The position numbers and the translations under genes are program-made. This document shows positions 55,609 through 64,000 of a DNA stretch of 64,000 bases, in pieces; within the stretch, counting starts at the first letter, position 1, and each line of letters begins with the position of its first letter. This stretch comes from Pantoea rwandensis (GTDB taxonomy: Bacteria > Pseudomonadota > Gammaproteobacteria > Enterobacterales > Enterobacteriaceae). The stretch is from assembly GCF_000759475.1 (NCBI RefSeq), contig NZ_CP009454.1, positions 62,001 to 126,000 of the forward strand, written 5' to 3'. The notes under the pieces were generated by a model. It had not been told where the DNA came from and did no database searches. It worked only from the letters and a program-made list of their open reading frames with translations.

Positions 55609-56189
55609 AACGCGTTATTTTCCTCAGTAAAAACCCCTTTGCTCCGCTGCGAAGGTGCAGGAGACATGACACACAGGGAAGTGAGCAAAAGCCCGATAAA
55701 ATAGAGGGTTATAGTGGACTGCATCAAACACGACTGCGTAAGCATTTTGCGCCTGCGCGATGATGTAGCCTGAGTAGATACCTGCTGAACAGGGCCGAGA
55801 TAAGTACCATTTTCACTACGGTAATTGCAAGCCCTGGGGGGTTAGCTTAAATCCTGCGCAGGTTAGTAGCATAAAATGCTGACATTTACGTTTAGTCATA
55901 ACTCGCTGTTATGAAAAGTGTTAATTCGATAATTTTCCGCATAGCTATTCAATATCGGGCAAAAAACCGCCTGGCGCGTTTGCTGATTATTTAACCAGCG
56001 ACAACGTCTGATTCCGCGAAAAACCTCAGATTGGGTCTCATTGGTTTCGGTGATGAACAGTATGAATTCGGGCGCTTTTCAGGCATACAAAAGGTCGTGA
56101 TCCAGACTACAAAACAGAAACAAAGCCCAGTCACGCACTTCAATTAACCTTTGATTGACATATGATTAACATCTTCAAGGAGGTCAGCC
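55609..56189. promoter_or_regulatory. Divergent gltP-acs promoter region
   Basis: The 581 bp hold both promoters. A CCTGCGCAGG palindrome is at 55853-55862. A CRP-like site, CGTGATCCAGACTACA, is at 56096-56111 (seven of ten half-site bases), and a TTGACA motif is just before the acs start (56154-56159). acs is CRP-dependent in E. coli. No gene was recognised. Confidence 0.4.
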
Positions 56190-58145
56190 ATGAGCCAAAT
56201 ACATAAGCATCCTGTACCCGCTGCCGTCGCAGCGAATGCCCTGATTAATGCCGACCAGTATGCGGCGCTGTATCAACAATCGGTTGACGATCCCGACGCC
56301 TTTTGGGGTGAGCAAGGTAAAATCCTCGACTGGATCAAGCCTTACAGCAAGGTGAAAAACACCTCCTTTGCCCCCGGCAATATTTCGATTCGCTGGTATG
56401 AAGACGGTGCGCTGAATCTCGCCGCCAACTGCCTTGACCGTCATTTGCAGACGCGGGGCAATCACCCGGCGATTATCTGGGAAGGCGATGACGCCAGCGA
56501 AAGTAAAACCATTACGTTCCGTGAACTGCATAGCGACGTGTGCCGCTTTGCCAACGTGCTGCTGAGCCTCGGCGTGAAGAAAGGCGATGTCGTCGCCATC
56601 TATATGCCGATGGTGCCGGAAGCAGCCGTGGCGATGCTGGCCTGTGCGCGTATTGGCGCAGTGCACTCCGTCATTTTCGGCGGTTTCTCACCGGAAGCGG
56701 TGGCCGGTCGCGTCGTGGATTCCAACGCTAAACTGGTGATCACCGCAGATGAAGGGGTGCGCGCCGGACGCAGCATTCCGCTGAAGAAAAACGTCGATGA
56801 TGCACTGAATAACCCGAGCGTCACCAGCGTGAAAAACGTGGTGGTGTTCAAGCGCACCGGTAAAGATACCGGCTGGCGCGAAGGCCGCGATCTTTGGTGG
56901 CACGAGTTGGTAGCAAAGGCCAGCGATCAGCACGAACCGGTCGCGGTTGAAGCCGAGCATCCACTGTTTATCCTTTATACCTCCGGCTCCACCGGCAAAC
57001 CAAAAGGCGTGCTGCACACCACCGGCGGTTATCTGGTGTATGCCGCCAGCACCTTCAAATATGTCTTTGATTACCATCCGGATGATGTCTACTGGTGCAC
57101 CGCCGATGTGGGCTGGATCACCGGACACAGCTATCTGATTTACGGCCCACTGGCCTGCGGCGCCACCACCCTGATGTTCGAAGGCGTGCCGAACTGGCCG
57201 AAGCCGAGCCGAATGGCAGAAGTGGTCGATAAGCATAAGGTGACGCTGTTGTATACCGCGCCAACCGCCATCCGCGCCCTGATGGCCGAAGGCGACAAGG
57301 CCATTGAAGGTACCAGCCGCAGCAGCCTGCGCATCATGGGATCGGTCGGCGAGCCAATCAACCCGGAAGCCTGGGAGTGGTATTACAAAAAGATTGGCGA
57401 CAGCCGCTGCCCGATTGTGGATACCTGGTGGCAGACCGAAACCGGGGGGTTCATGATTACGCCGCTGCCAGGCGCGATTGAGCTAAAAGCCGGATCGGCG
57501 ACCAAGCCGTTCTTTGGCGTGCAGCCCGCATTGGTGGATAACGAAGGCAATGCGCTGGAAGGGGCGACCGAAGGCAACCTGGTGATCAACGATTCGTGGC
57601 CAGGCCAGGCGCGTACGCTGTTCGGCGATCATGACCGCTTCGAGCAAACCTACTTCTCCACCTTCAAAAACCGCTATTTCAGCGGTGACGGCGCACGCCG
57701 TGATGAAGATGGCTACTACTGGATTACCGGCCGCGTCGATGACGTATTGAACGTCTCGGGCCATCGCCTCGGCACCGCAGAGATTGAATCGGCGCTGGTG
57801 TCGCATCCGAAGATTGCGGAAGCGGCCGTTGTGGGGATTCCTCACAGCATTAAAGGCCAGGCAATCTATGCTTATATCACGCTGAACCACGGCGAAGAGC
57901 CATCGCCAGAGTTGTATACCGAAGTGCGCAACTGGGTACGTAAAGAGATCGGCCCGATTGCCACGCCGGATGTGCTGCACTGGACCGACTCGCTGCCAAA
58001 AACCCGCTCCGGCAAGATTATGCGTCGTATTCTGCGTAAAATCGCGGCGGGCGATACCAGTAATCTCGGCGATACCTCTACCCTGGCCGATCCGGGCGTG
58101 GTAGAGAAATTGCTGGAGGAGAAGCAGTCCATCACCATGCCGTAA
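56190..58145 (+). CDS. acs: Acetyl-CoA synthetase
   Basis: This 651-residue AMP-forming ligase (E. coli Acs has 652) converts acetate, ATP and CoA to acetyl-CoA. The P-loop-like motif [18 protein letters not shown] is near residue 265. [16 protein letters not shown] holds the adenylation site, and [20 protein letters not shown] the hinge and A8 loop. The C-terminal [11 protein letters not shown] contains the lysine (609 in E. coli) that is acetylated for inactivation. AAGGAGG precedes the ATG. It forms an acs-yjcH-actP operon for acetate scavenging, here with an ERIC element between the first two genes. Confidence 0.97.
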   Translation: MSQIHKHPVPAAVAANALINADQYAALYQQSVDDPDAFWGEQGKILDWIKPYSKVKNTSFAPGNISIRWYEDGALNLAANCLDRHLQTRGNHPAIIWEGDDASESKTITFRELHSDVCRFANVLLSLGVKKGDVVAIYMPMVPEAAVAMLACARIGAVHSVIFGGFSPEAVAGRVVDSNAKLVITADEGVRAGRSIPLKKNVDDALNNPSVTSVKNVVVFKRTGKDTGWREGRDLWWHELVAKASDQHEPVAVEAEHPLFILYTSGSTGKPKGVLHTTGGYLVYAASTFKYVFDYHPDDVYWCTADVGWITGHSYLIYGPLACGATTLMFEGVPNWPKPSRMAEVVDKHKVTLLYTAPTAIRALMAEGDKAIEGTSRSSLRIMGSVGEPINPEAWEWYYKKIGDSRCPIVDTWWQTETGGFMITPLPGAIELKAGSATKPFFGVQPALVDNEGNALEGATEGNLVINDSWPGQARTLFGDHDRFEQTYFSTFKNRYFSGDGARRDEDGYYWITGRVDDVLNVSGHRLGTAEIESALVSHPKIAEAAVVGIPHSIKGQAIYAYITLNHGEEPSPELYTEVRNWVRKEIGPIATPDVLHWTDSLPKTRSGKIMRRILRKIAAGDTSNLGDTSTLADPGVVEKLLEEKQSITMP

Positions 58146-58160
58146 TCGGCATCGACGCGA

Positions 58161-58198
58161 CGGAGAGTGTCAGCCTGTTCACGGCAGGCTATTCTCCG
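58161..58198 (+). other. Hairpin after acs
   Basis: CGGAGA...TCTCCG and AGCCTG/CAGGCT form an extended stem-loop 16 bp after the acs stop codon, without a T-run. It may stabilize acs mRNA or reduce read-through into yjcH-actP. Confidence 0.5.
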
Positions 58199-58241
58199 TC
58201 ACCCCCACCTTACGCCGTACGCTTTTCACCATCGCATAACC

Positions 58242-58367
58242 TATACCCAAAATAATTTGAGCTGCAGGAAGGCGGCAAGAATGAGAATTCCAGGAGCTTA
58301 CTGAAGTAAGTGACTGGGATGAACATACGCGGCCAACGCACCTGCTCCTCGAAAGATGAAGGGTATA
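58242..58367. repeat. ERIC (intergenic repeat unit), near full length, inside the acs operon
   Basis: The 126-bp element runs from TATACCC to GGGTATA. It carries the ERIC hallmarks AGGAAGGCGGCAAG, CCAGGAGCTTACTGAAGTAA and AAGTAAGTGACTGGGATGA, and ends GAAGATGAAGGGTATA-like. It lies between acs and yjcH and would be transcribed as a long hairpin. Confidence 0.92.
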
Positions 58368-58442
58368 TATAACTAGAATATTCAGCAGTTTAAATCATTT
58401 AATCGTGAGATATCTGCCTGCCTTTCCTCTGGAGAAACTGTG

Positions 58443-58772
58443 ATGAACGAAGCCCTAAATCAACAGGAAGCAGTCTGGCAACAAATCGAGAGTAACCCGC
58501 GTTTTCAGGAACTGGTGCACAAGCGCCAGGTCTTTGCGCTATTGCTCAGTATCATCATGCTGGTGTTGTACGTCGGCTTTATCTTGCTGATTGCCTTTGC
58601 CCCTGGCTGGCTCGGTACGCCGCTGCATGAAGGCACCAATGTCACACGCGGCATACCCATCGGCGTTGGCCTCATTGTGGTGTCGTTTCTGCTCACTGGC
58701 GTCTATGTCTGGCGCGCTAACGGCGAGTTTGATCGCCTGACCAAACAGATCCTGAGCGAGGTGAAATCATGA
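58443..58772 (+). CDS. yjcH: DUF485 membrane protein YjcH
   Basis: This 109-residue inner-membrane protein has two hydrophobic segments (around residues 26-46 and 62-84) and the conserved [20 protein letters not shown] and [19 protein letters not shown] of the DUF485 family. It is made with actP (overlap of four bases, ATGA) and is thought to accompany that acetate permease; its exact role is unclear. A GTG directly precedes the ATG at 58443; GGAG stands eight bases before the ATG. Confidence 0.93.
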   Translation: MNEALNQQEAVWQQIESNPRFQELVHKRQVFALLLSIIMLVLYVGFILLIAFAPGWLGTPLHEGTNVTRGIPIGVGLIVVSFLLTGVYVWRANGEFDRLTKQILSEVKS

Positions 58773-60421
58773 AGCGCCTGTTCTCAGCCTTGTTAGCGGT
58801 AGTGCCCGCCAGCGTGTTTGCCGCCGACGCCATTACCGGCGCGGTGCAAAAACAGGCCACCAACTACGAAGCCATCATTATGTTTGTGGTGTTTGTGGCG
58901 GCGACGCTCGGCATCACCTATTGGGCCTCCAAACGCACCCGTTCACGTAGCGATTACTACACGGCGGGCGGCAATATTACCGGCTTCCAGAACGGTCTGG
59001 CGATGGCGGGTGACTTTATGTCTGCGGCCTCGTTCCTCGGTATCTCGGCGCTGGTTTACACCTCGGGCTACGATGGGTTGATCTACTCGCTCGGCTTCCT
59101 GGTGGGCTGGCCGATGATTCTGTTCCTCATTGCGGAGCGCTTACGTAACCTCGGGCGCTATACCTTTGCCGATGTGGCGTCATATCGCCTGCAGCAAAAA
59201 CCGATTCGTACCCTGTCGGCCTGTGGCTCGCTTGTCGTTGTGGCGCTGTATTTGATTGCGCAAATGGTGGGTGCGGGCAAACTCATCCAGCTACTGTTTG
59301 GCCTCGATTATCATATCGCCGTGGTACTGGTGGGGATTTTGATGGTGATGTATGTGCTGTTTGGCGGCATGTTAGCCACCACATGGGTACAGATCATCAA
59401 AGCCGTGCTGCTGCTGTTTGGGGCCAGCTTTATGGCAATTATGGTCATGAAAGCCACCGGCTTCAGCTTCAACACGCTGTTTACCGAAGCGATGGCAGTC
59501 CATCCGAAAGGTGCTGCGATCATGCAACCGGGCGGTCTGGTGAAAGATCCGATATCGGCACTGTCTCTTGGCCTTGGATTGATGTTCGGCACCGCTGGCT
59601 TACCGCATATTCTGATGCGCTTCTTTACCGTGGCGGATGCACGTGAAGCGCGTAAGAGCGTGTTCTGGGCCACCGGCTTTATGGGCTATTTCTACTTCCT
59701 CACCTTTATCATTGGTTTTGGCGCGATTCTGCTGGTCGGCGCAAATCCAGCCTTCAAAGATGCTTCTGGCGCTCTGATTGGTGGCACCAATATGGCGGCG
59801 GTGCATCTGGCGAATGCGGTCGGCGGCAGTCTGTTCCTTGGCTTTATCTCGGCGGTCGCTTTCGCCACCATTCTGGCGGTGGTTGCCGGGCTGACGCTGG
59901 CCGGGGCTTCTGCGGTATCACATGACCTGTATGCCAGCGTGATCCGTAAAGGTCAGGCGACCGAACGTGATGAGCTGCGCGTCTCGAAAATTACCGTACT
60001 GATTCTGGGTGTGGTGGCGATTGTGCTGGGTATCGCGTTTGAGAAACAGAACATCGCCTTTATGGTCGGTCTGGCGTTCTCGATTGCGGCCAGCTGTAAC
60101 TTCCCGATTATTTTGCTCTCAATGTACTGGTCGAAGCTGACCACGCGCGGCGCGATGATTGGCGGCTGGCTGGGATTGATTACGGCGGTAGTGTTGATGA
60201 TCCTCGGGCCGACTATCTGGGTGCAGGTGTTGGGGCATGCCACGCCGGTCTATCCGTATGAGTATCCGGCGCTGTTCTCAATGGCGGCGGCGTTTATCGG
60301 TACCTGGCTGTTCTCGATTACCGATCACTCCAGACAGGGTGCTGAAGAGCGGGCTAAATTCCGCGGTCAGTTTATTCGTTCACAAACTGGCGTAGGGATT
60401 TCGCAGGGTAAAGCGCACTAA
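58769..60421 (+). CDS. actP: Cation/acetate symporter ActP
   Basis: This 550-residue SSS-family transporter (E. coli 549) has an N-terminal signal-like segment ending at VFAADA and about 13 membrane segments. Conserved stretches are [40 protein letters not shown], and [20 protein letters not shown]. It imports acetate and glycolate with Na+. It is the last gene of the acs operon and overlaps yjcH by four bases. A terminator hairpin lies just downstream. Confidence 0.95.
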   Translation: MKRLFSALLAVVPASVFAADAITGAVQKQATNYEAIIMFVVFVAATLGITYWASKRTRSRSDYYTAGGNITGFQNGLAMAGDFMSAASFLGISALVYTSGYDGLIYSLGFLVGWPMILFLIAERLRNLGRYTFADVASYRLQQKPIRTLSACGSLVVVALYLIAQMVGAGKLIQLLFGLDYHIAVVLVGILMVMYVLFGGMLATTWVQIIKAVLLLFGASFMAIMVMKATGFSFNTLFTEAMAVHPKGAAIMQPGGLVKDPISALSLGLGLMFGTAGLPHILMRFFTVADAREARKSVFWATGFMGYFYFLTFIIGFGAILLVGANPAFKDASGALIGGTNMAAVHLANAVGGSLFLGFISAVAFATILAVVAGLTLAGASAVSHDLYASVIRKGQATERDELRVSKITVLILGVVAIVLGIAFEKQNIAFMVGLAFSIAASCNFPIILLSMYWSKLTTRGAMIGGWLGLITAVVLMILGPTIWVQVLGHATPVYPYEYPALFSMAAAFIGTWLFSITDHSRQGAEERAKFRGQFIRSQTGVGISQGKAH

Positions 60422-60423
60422 AC

Positions 60424-60451
60424 AAAAAATGCCGCCCAAATGGGCGGCATT
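60424..60451. terminator. Terminator between actP and the YfaZ-like gene
   Basis: ATGCCGCCCA and TGGGCGGCAT form a 10-bp stem around AA. On the minus strand it is followed by six T (after the YfaZ-like gene); on the plus strand by TTCCTT. It can serve both converging genes. Confidence 0.85.
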
Positions 60452-60504
60452 CCTTACACGTAATAATGAATCCGCTGCGCCATCAGGTGCATCGGATGTC
60501 ATCA

Positions 60505-61050
60505 TCAGAAACGCAGTGACGCACCCACATACGGGCCATCGACCAGCACGTTGTCTTTGCGGTCGCCTTTGTTGTTCAGCTCGATGTACTGATAACCCAC
60601 ACGCAGGTTGAGCAGTGAGATCGGCGTGAAGCTCAGGCCACCAGACGCTTCTTTATAGCTGTCCAGACGATCGGAGAACGCTTCTGGCGCATAGTAGTAT
60701 TCGCCGTACAGGCCCCACATGCTGTTGAAGTTATATTGCGCACCAGCACCAACGGCCACAGTGAAGCCATCACGACCATCTTCTGGGTGGGTAAACAGCG
60801 CTTTGGCGGTAGGGGCAATGCGGAAGTCGCCAAAATCGATGTTGTAGCCCGCGCCCAGACCGTAGGTGCTGCCATCGTGATCGCTACGCAGCCAGTTGCC
60901 TTTCAGGAACAGGCCAGGAGAGGTGGTGCCGAGGCCAAGGTTCAGGTTGGTGCTATGCTCACCCACGTCAACACTGCCCTCAATCGCCTGCGCGCCGCTG
61001 CTCAGCAGTGCCAGACCCAATACGCTTCCAGTAACAAGTTGCTTAAACAT
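60505..61050 (-). CDS. YfaZ-family outer-membrane protein
   Basis: This 181-residue protein has a signal peptide (MFKQLVTGSVLGLALLSSGA, then QA) and a mature part made of alternating beta strands, ending GPYVGASLRF with a terminal Phe. EGSVDVGEHSTNLNLGLGTT and GLYGEYYYAPEAFSDRLDSY match the YfaZ family of small barrels, of unknown function. ATG at 61050 with GGAG nine bases upstream gives the family length; the frame extends to 61116. It converges with actP. Confidence 0.88.
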   Translation of the reverse strand: MFKQLVTGSVLGLALLSSGAQAIEGSVDVGEHSTNLNLGLGTTSPGLFLKGNWLRSDHDGSTYGLGAGYNIDFGDFRIAPTAKALFTHPEDGRDGFTVAVGAGAQYNFNSMWGLYGEYYYAPEAFSDRLDSYKEASGGLSFTPISLLNLRVGYQYIELNNKGDRKDNVLVDGPYVGASLRF

Positions 61051-61170
61051 ATGATTCCACTCCATGAAGGACAAATAAGTCGGCGCAAAGGGTAACAGCC
61101 TGGCAGCAGGAGACAACTTTATTTGGAAACCTTTACGTAAAAATCGATGACAGTGCGCAAAAAGCGACCA

Positions 61171-61866
61171 TCAGGCCGCCCACAATAAGTGGCTCAATAG
61201 GGGTGCTAAAATCACCGTCACCACGCCTGACAGCATCATCACCAGGCTCGATACCACGCCCTCTTGCTGACCTAATTGATAAGCGCGAGCCGTGCCCGCA
61301 CCGTGTGAAGCGGCACCAAAACCCGCGCCTTTTGCCACGCCCTGCTTGATGGCAATCCGCAGAAACAGCACATCGCCCACCGCCATGCCAAACACCCCGG
61401 TGATCACCACAAACAGCGCCACCAAATCCGGCTGACCGCCAATCGGCAGCGCGGCTGCGAGGGCAAACGGCGTGGTAATCGAACGCACTGCGAGGCTGCG
61501 CTGGATGGTTTCCGGCAGCATCAGCAGTCGCGCCAGCCATACCGAACTGCACACCGCCACCAGCGTGGCGGTTAACACGCCGACACTCAACGACAGCCAG
61601 TGACGCTTAATGATCTCCAGGTTTTCATACACCGGCACAGCAAACGCCAGCGTTGCCGGGCCCAGCAGCCAGATCAGCCAATGACTCTCGGCAATGTAAT
61701 CTTTCCAACTGACGTGCGTCAGTAATAGCAGCGCCACCAGCACCACCGGCGTCATCACCAGCGGCATCAGCAACAGTGTTTGTTTGCGACGATAAAGGCG
61801 TTTATTGACGTAATAGACCAGCAGCGTGAGAGCCAGACACAGCAGACTAATGATGAAATCAGCCAT
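61171..61866 (-). CDS. yohK: LrgB/CidB-family membrane protein YohK
   Basis: This 231-residue protein has six to seven membrane segments and equals E. coli YohK in length. Landmarks are LALTLLVYYVNKRLYRR, WLLGPATLAFAVPVYENLEI, RSITTPFALAAALPIGGQPD and GAASHGAGTARAYQLGQQEG. It belongs to the LrgAB/CidAB family, which modulates murein hydrolase activity or, in more recent work, carboxylate transport. ATG at 61866 overlaps the yohJ stop by eight bases, so translation is coupled. Confidence 0.9.
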   Translation of the reverse strand: MADFIISLLCLALTLLVYYVNKRLYRRKQTLLLMPLVMTPVVLVALLLLTHVSWKDYIAESHWLIWLLGPATLAFAVPVYENLEIIKRHWLSLSVGVLTATLVAVCSSVWLARLLMLPETIQRSLAVRSITTPFALAAALPIGGQPDLVALFVVITGVFGMAVGDVLFLRIAIKQGVAKGAGFGAASHGAGTARAYQLGQQEGVVSSLVMMLSGVVTVILAPLLSHLLWAA

Positions 61867-62284
61867 GATGTGCCTGCTTACGCGCCGCACGCGCCAGTTC
61901 GAAGCGGTACAGACGATCCACCACCAGCGAGGTCGCCGCCAGCACTAACAAAGTACTGACCGCAATCACCACACAGATACGCCAGCCTTCACTGCGCAGC
62001 AAATCGCTATAATTGACCACCGCCACCACCGCAGGAATAAAGAACAGCAGCATTTCTGCCAGCAGCCAGTTGGCACCGGCTTTCACCCAACGCAGCGGCA
62101 CCACGCGCGTCATGATCAATAGCAACAGCAGCACCATTCCCACCACATTGGCGGGCAGCGGCAAATGCAGCCAGCTCACCAGTTTGTCGCTGGCCATAAA
62201 CAGGCCGATATACAGCACCAACTGCAATGGCACAAAAACACGTTGCAGGATGTCCGTTCTGCGCGGACTCAATGCAAGCGCCAT
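61859..62284 (-). CDS. yohJ: LrgA/CidA-family holin-like protein YohJ
   Basis: This 141-residue protein has four membrane segments (VPLQLVLYIGLFMASDKLVS, LPANVVGMVLLLLLIMTRVV, WLLAEMLLFFIPAVVAVVNY, ICVVIAVSTLLVLAATSLVV). It is the holin-like partner of YohK in the Lrg/Cid family. It is first in the operon behind GGGGAGAAAG, and divergent from the CidR-like LysR gene across 104 bp. It is slightly longer than E. coli YohJ (132 residues). Confidence 0.9.
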   Translation of the reverse strand: MALALSPRRTDILQRVFVPLQLVLYIGLFMASDKLVSWLHLPLPANVVGMVLLLLLIMTRVVPLRWVKAGANWLLAEMLLFFIPAVVAVVNYSDLLRSEGWRICVVIAVSTLLVLAATSLVVDRLYRFELARAARKQAHHG

Positions 62285-62347
62285 TTTCTTTCTCCCCAGA
62301 ATTAAACGTTGGGCTTAGTATAAATCCGCGTCAAACTGTGAAAGAAA

Positions 62348-62364
62348 TGAATTAAAATTATTCA
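62348..62364. promoter_or_regulatory. LysR-type operator between yohJ and the CidR-like gene
   Basis: TGAATTAAAATTATTCA is a perfect inverted repeat with TGAAT/ATTCA arms around a 7-base centre, in the divergent gap. Confidence 0.5.
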
Positions 62365-62388
62365 AACTATGCCAAAAAGGAATACTTT

Positions 62389-63291
62389 ATGGACGTCCGC
62401 GCCCTACGCTATTTCACCGAGGTGGTACGCCAGCAAAGTTTCACCCGTGCCGCTGAGAAGCTGTTTGTCACGCAGCCTACCATCAGCAAAATGCTGCGCC
62501 AGTTAGAGGAAGAACTCGGCTGCACGCTGCTGCTGCGTGAGGGACGCAAGCTGCATCTCACCGACAGCGGTCAGGCGGTGTATCAGCGCGGGCTGGCGAT
62601 TCTGCAGGAGTTTCATCAACTGGAAGCGCAGATTGGCGATATCAATGAATTGAAAACCGGTGAACTGCGGCTGGGCATCCCGCCGATGGTCGGGATGCAG
62701 ATCGCCGGTTCGATCTCCGCGTTTCGCCGCCGCTATCCGGGTGTGCAATTGAAGATTGTCGAATCCGGCGGCTTAACCGTGCAGCAGGCCGTGCTGAACG
62801 GCGGACTGGATATTGCGCTCACCGCGCTGCCTGTTGATGCCGATTTGCCGCTAAATACACTGGAACTGATGCGTCATCCTTTGTGCGTGCTGCTGCCGCG
62901 CAGCGCGCAGTGGCTCAATCGCAGCAGCCTGGGTCTCAAGGAACTGGCGGCTCATCCACTGCTGATCCTGAATGAAGAGTTCTCGCTTAATCGTCAGTTG
63001 ATGAAAGCATTTCAGCGTCAGGGGCTGACGCCGGAGATTGCGGTGCGCAGCGCGCAGTGGGATTTCCTGGCAGCAATGGTACAAGCCGAAATGGGACTGG
63101 CAATTTTACCCGAGCCGATTTGCCAGCGGCTGGATAAGCAATCGCTGCTGTGGCTGCCTCTGGAATCTGAGTTGCAGTGGAGCCTGGGCTTGATCTGGCG
63201 TGAAGGCAGCTATCTGTCGCGCAGTGCGCAGGCGTGGATCGAATGCTGCCGCCAACATTGGCCTGATGCGCCGCCACGTTTATCGGTGTAG
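62389..63291 (+). CDS. LysR-family regulator, CidR-like
   Basis: This 300-residue LysR-type activator begins MDVRALRYFTEVVRQQSFTR with helix-turn-helix AAEKLFVTQPTISKMLRQLE. The effector domain starts near residue 88 with TGELRLGIPPMVGMQIAGSI. Sequence and position (divergent from yohJK) resemble CidR/AlsR-type regulators, which control cidAB and acetate/acetoin genes in Gram-positive bacteria. A short hairpin GTCAGC/GCTGAC at 63336-63350 lies after the stop. Confidence 0.88.
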   Translation: MDVRALRYFTEVVRQQSFTRAAEKLFVTQPTISKMLRQLEEELGCTLLLREGRKLHLTDSGQAVYQRGLAILQEFHQLEAQIGDINELKTGELRLGIPPMVGMQIAGSISAFRRRYPGVQLKIVESGGLTVQQAVLNGGLDIALTALPVDADLPLNTLELMRHPLCVLLPRSAQWLNRSSLGLKELAAHPLLILNEEFSLNRQLMKAFQRQGLTPEIAVRSAQWDFLAAMVQAEMGLAILPEPICQRLDKQSLLWLPLESELQWSLGLIWREGSYLSRSAQAWIECCRQHWPDAPPRLSV

Positions 63292-63653
63292 CAATCCCGG
63301 AGCACATTAAAATTCCCCATAGAGGCGCAATGATTGTCAGCAAAGCTGACGGATGAGAACGCAGTCTGGTGTCGTTCAGGGGCTGGCTGCTCTGAAGCTT
63401 CAGTGCGTGTTGTTAACAAGTGCAGGATAGTGGAGGCCAGGGCGCCTCTGCTGCTGGAAGGGCTATCCGCAGCGCTGAGGTTTTTACGTTGGGCCAGGGG
63501 CCTGGCGCAGGGATGCGACTGGCAGTTCGGGTTGGCCTGGATGGCCTTACCCGAACGGTCCGTTGGCACGACGTGGAAGCCGAAGGCACCGCGTCAGCGG
63601 CGCGAGGAAGGCCCGGCAGCAGCAACGGTGCTCAGGCCCGCACGCCGCCTGCG
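63292..63653. other. GC-rich intergenic stretch with no recognised gene
   Basis: These 362 bp separate two converging genes. Several overlapping open frames on both strands (for example 63334-63738 plus and 63210-63569 minus) overlap real genes and resemble no family I know. A GTCAGC/GCTGAC hairpin (63336-63350) and a GCCAGG/CCTGGC hairpin (63493-63506) are visible. It could be a long transcript tail, an RNA or a decayed gene. Confidence 0.35.
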
Positions 63654-64000
63654 TTACTCCTCTTTCTCGATCAGCAACGCTTCCAGCAAATCGAGATCGC
63701 GCAGCAGTTTCTGCATTGTCTCATTCGAAATCTCTTGAGTAGCACGCAGATGGTAAACCTCGGCACGTTCAGCTCGCAGCGCAGTCAGGCGGAAGCGACG
63801 CTCCAGGTTTTCGGCAAACAACGCCTGATCAACCTCGTCTTTACCCACCACGCGACGGCGCAGATTGCCGATCACGCGTAAGCTCACCTCTTTCAACAAT
63901 TCCGGATCGATATTCTCTTCGGTATCGTTTTCCAGTCGCTGCTCCATCTTGTGCAAGCTCTCGATCGCCACATTGGCCATCGCCGCACGCGCATGCTGCA
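63654..64000 (-). CDS. C-terminal end of a Na+/H+ antiporter (YjcE-like), cut by window edge
   Basis: The minus-strand frame enters at position 64000 and ends at 63654, giving about 115 C-terminal residues. They form a hydrophilic, helical tail with heptad-like charge (MEQRLENDTEENIDPELLKE, LRAERAEVYHLRATQEISNE, TMQKLLRDLDLLEALLIEKE), as found after the membrane domain of CPA1-type antiporters. Position beyond the acs-yjcH-actP block also fits E. coli yjcE. The membrane part is outside the window, so the name is provisional. Confidence 0.65.
   Translation of the reverse strand, partial: QHARAAMANVAIESLHKMEQRLENDTEENIDPELLKEVSLRVIGNLRRRVVGKDEVDQALFAENLERRFRLTALRAERAEVYHLRATQEISNETMQKLLRDLDLLEALLIEKEE

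Noticed and set aside
63210..63569. 119-codon minus-strand frame
   Set aside because: Its last third overlaps the end of the LysR gene in antisense and it matches no family; kept only as part of an unexplained region.

Overview
The window looks like chromosome of a plant- or insect-associated enterobacterium of the Erwiniaceae, most likely Pantoea or a close relative. This is an inference from gene content and protein resemblance, not from a marker gene. The basis is PQQ glucose dehydrogenase (gcd), a three-subunit gluconate 2-dehydrogenase, the abgRABT, murQP, acs-yjcH-actP and yohJK blocks, sbmA, tsx, aer and two ERIC-type repeats. No rRNA, tRNA, CRISPR array, complete insertion sequence or prophage was seen.

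Layout. 1-2954: start of a sodium:solute symporter, then a divergent dmlR/dmlA-like pair for D-malate or tartrate. 3047-11919: an apparent amino-sugar (or related glycoside) utilization locus. It has an ABC importer (two permeases and a binding protein), an acetyltransferase resembling the C-terminal domain of O-GlcNAcase, the importer ATPase, a ROK repressor without zinc cysteines, a BadF-type sugar kinase with a GTG start, and a Gfo/Idh/MocA oxidoreductase. 12021-19854: a probably Fur-regulated exporter, a degenerate EAL-like protein, gcd, a second exporter with a LysR regulator, and a small MarA-type regulator. 20145-23703: a QseBC-like two-component pair, a 34-copy heptanucleotide array, and tsx behind CRP and PurR-like sites. 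23818-31419: a VOC protein, abgR and abgABT (p-aminobenzoyl-glutamate uptake and cleavage), and an MFS transporter. 31618-35470: gluconate dehydrogenase operon behind a perfect GntR-type operator. 35766-44743: sbmA, a fused dihydroxyacetone kinase, yncE behind a Fur box, a DUF1471 protein, a NepI-like pump with a divergent cysteine-rich AraC regulator, and aer. The tail-to-tail junction of the last two genes has been tandemly multiplied. 45115-51198: a 2027-residue autotransporter. 51768-64000: murQP, gltP, acs-yjcH-actP (with an ERIC element inside), a YfaZ-like porin, yohJK with a CidR-like regulator, and the end of a Na+/H+ antiporter.

How the genes work together. gcd oxidizes glucose to gluconate in the periplasm, and the gluconate dehydrogenase would carry it to 2-ketogluconate, passing electrons to the respiratory chain. 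The GntR-type operator would tie the second step to gluconate. Several scavenging routes (amino sugar, MurNAc, folate breakdown products, nucleosides, acetate, glutamate, dihydroxyacetone) fit an opportunistic surface-dwelling lifestyle. The least explained parts are the 3-12 kb sugar locus, the degenerate EAL protein, the multiplied gene junction at 42961-43260, the heptanucleotide array and the GC-rich stretch at 63292-63653.
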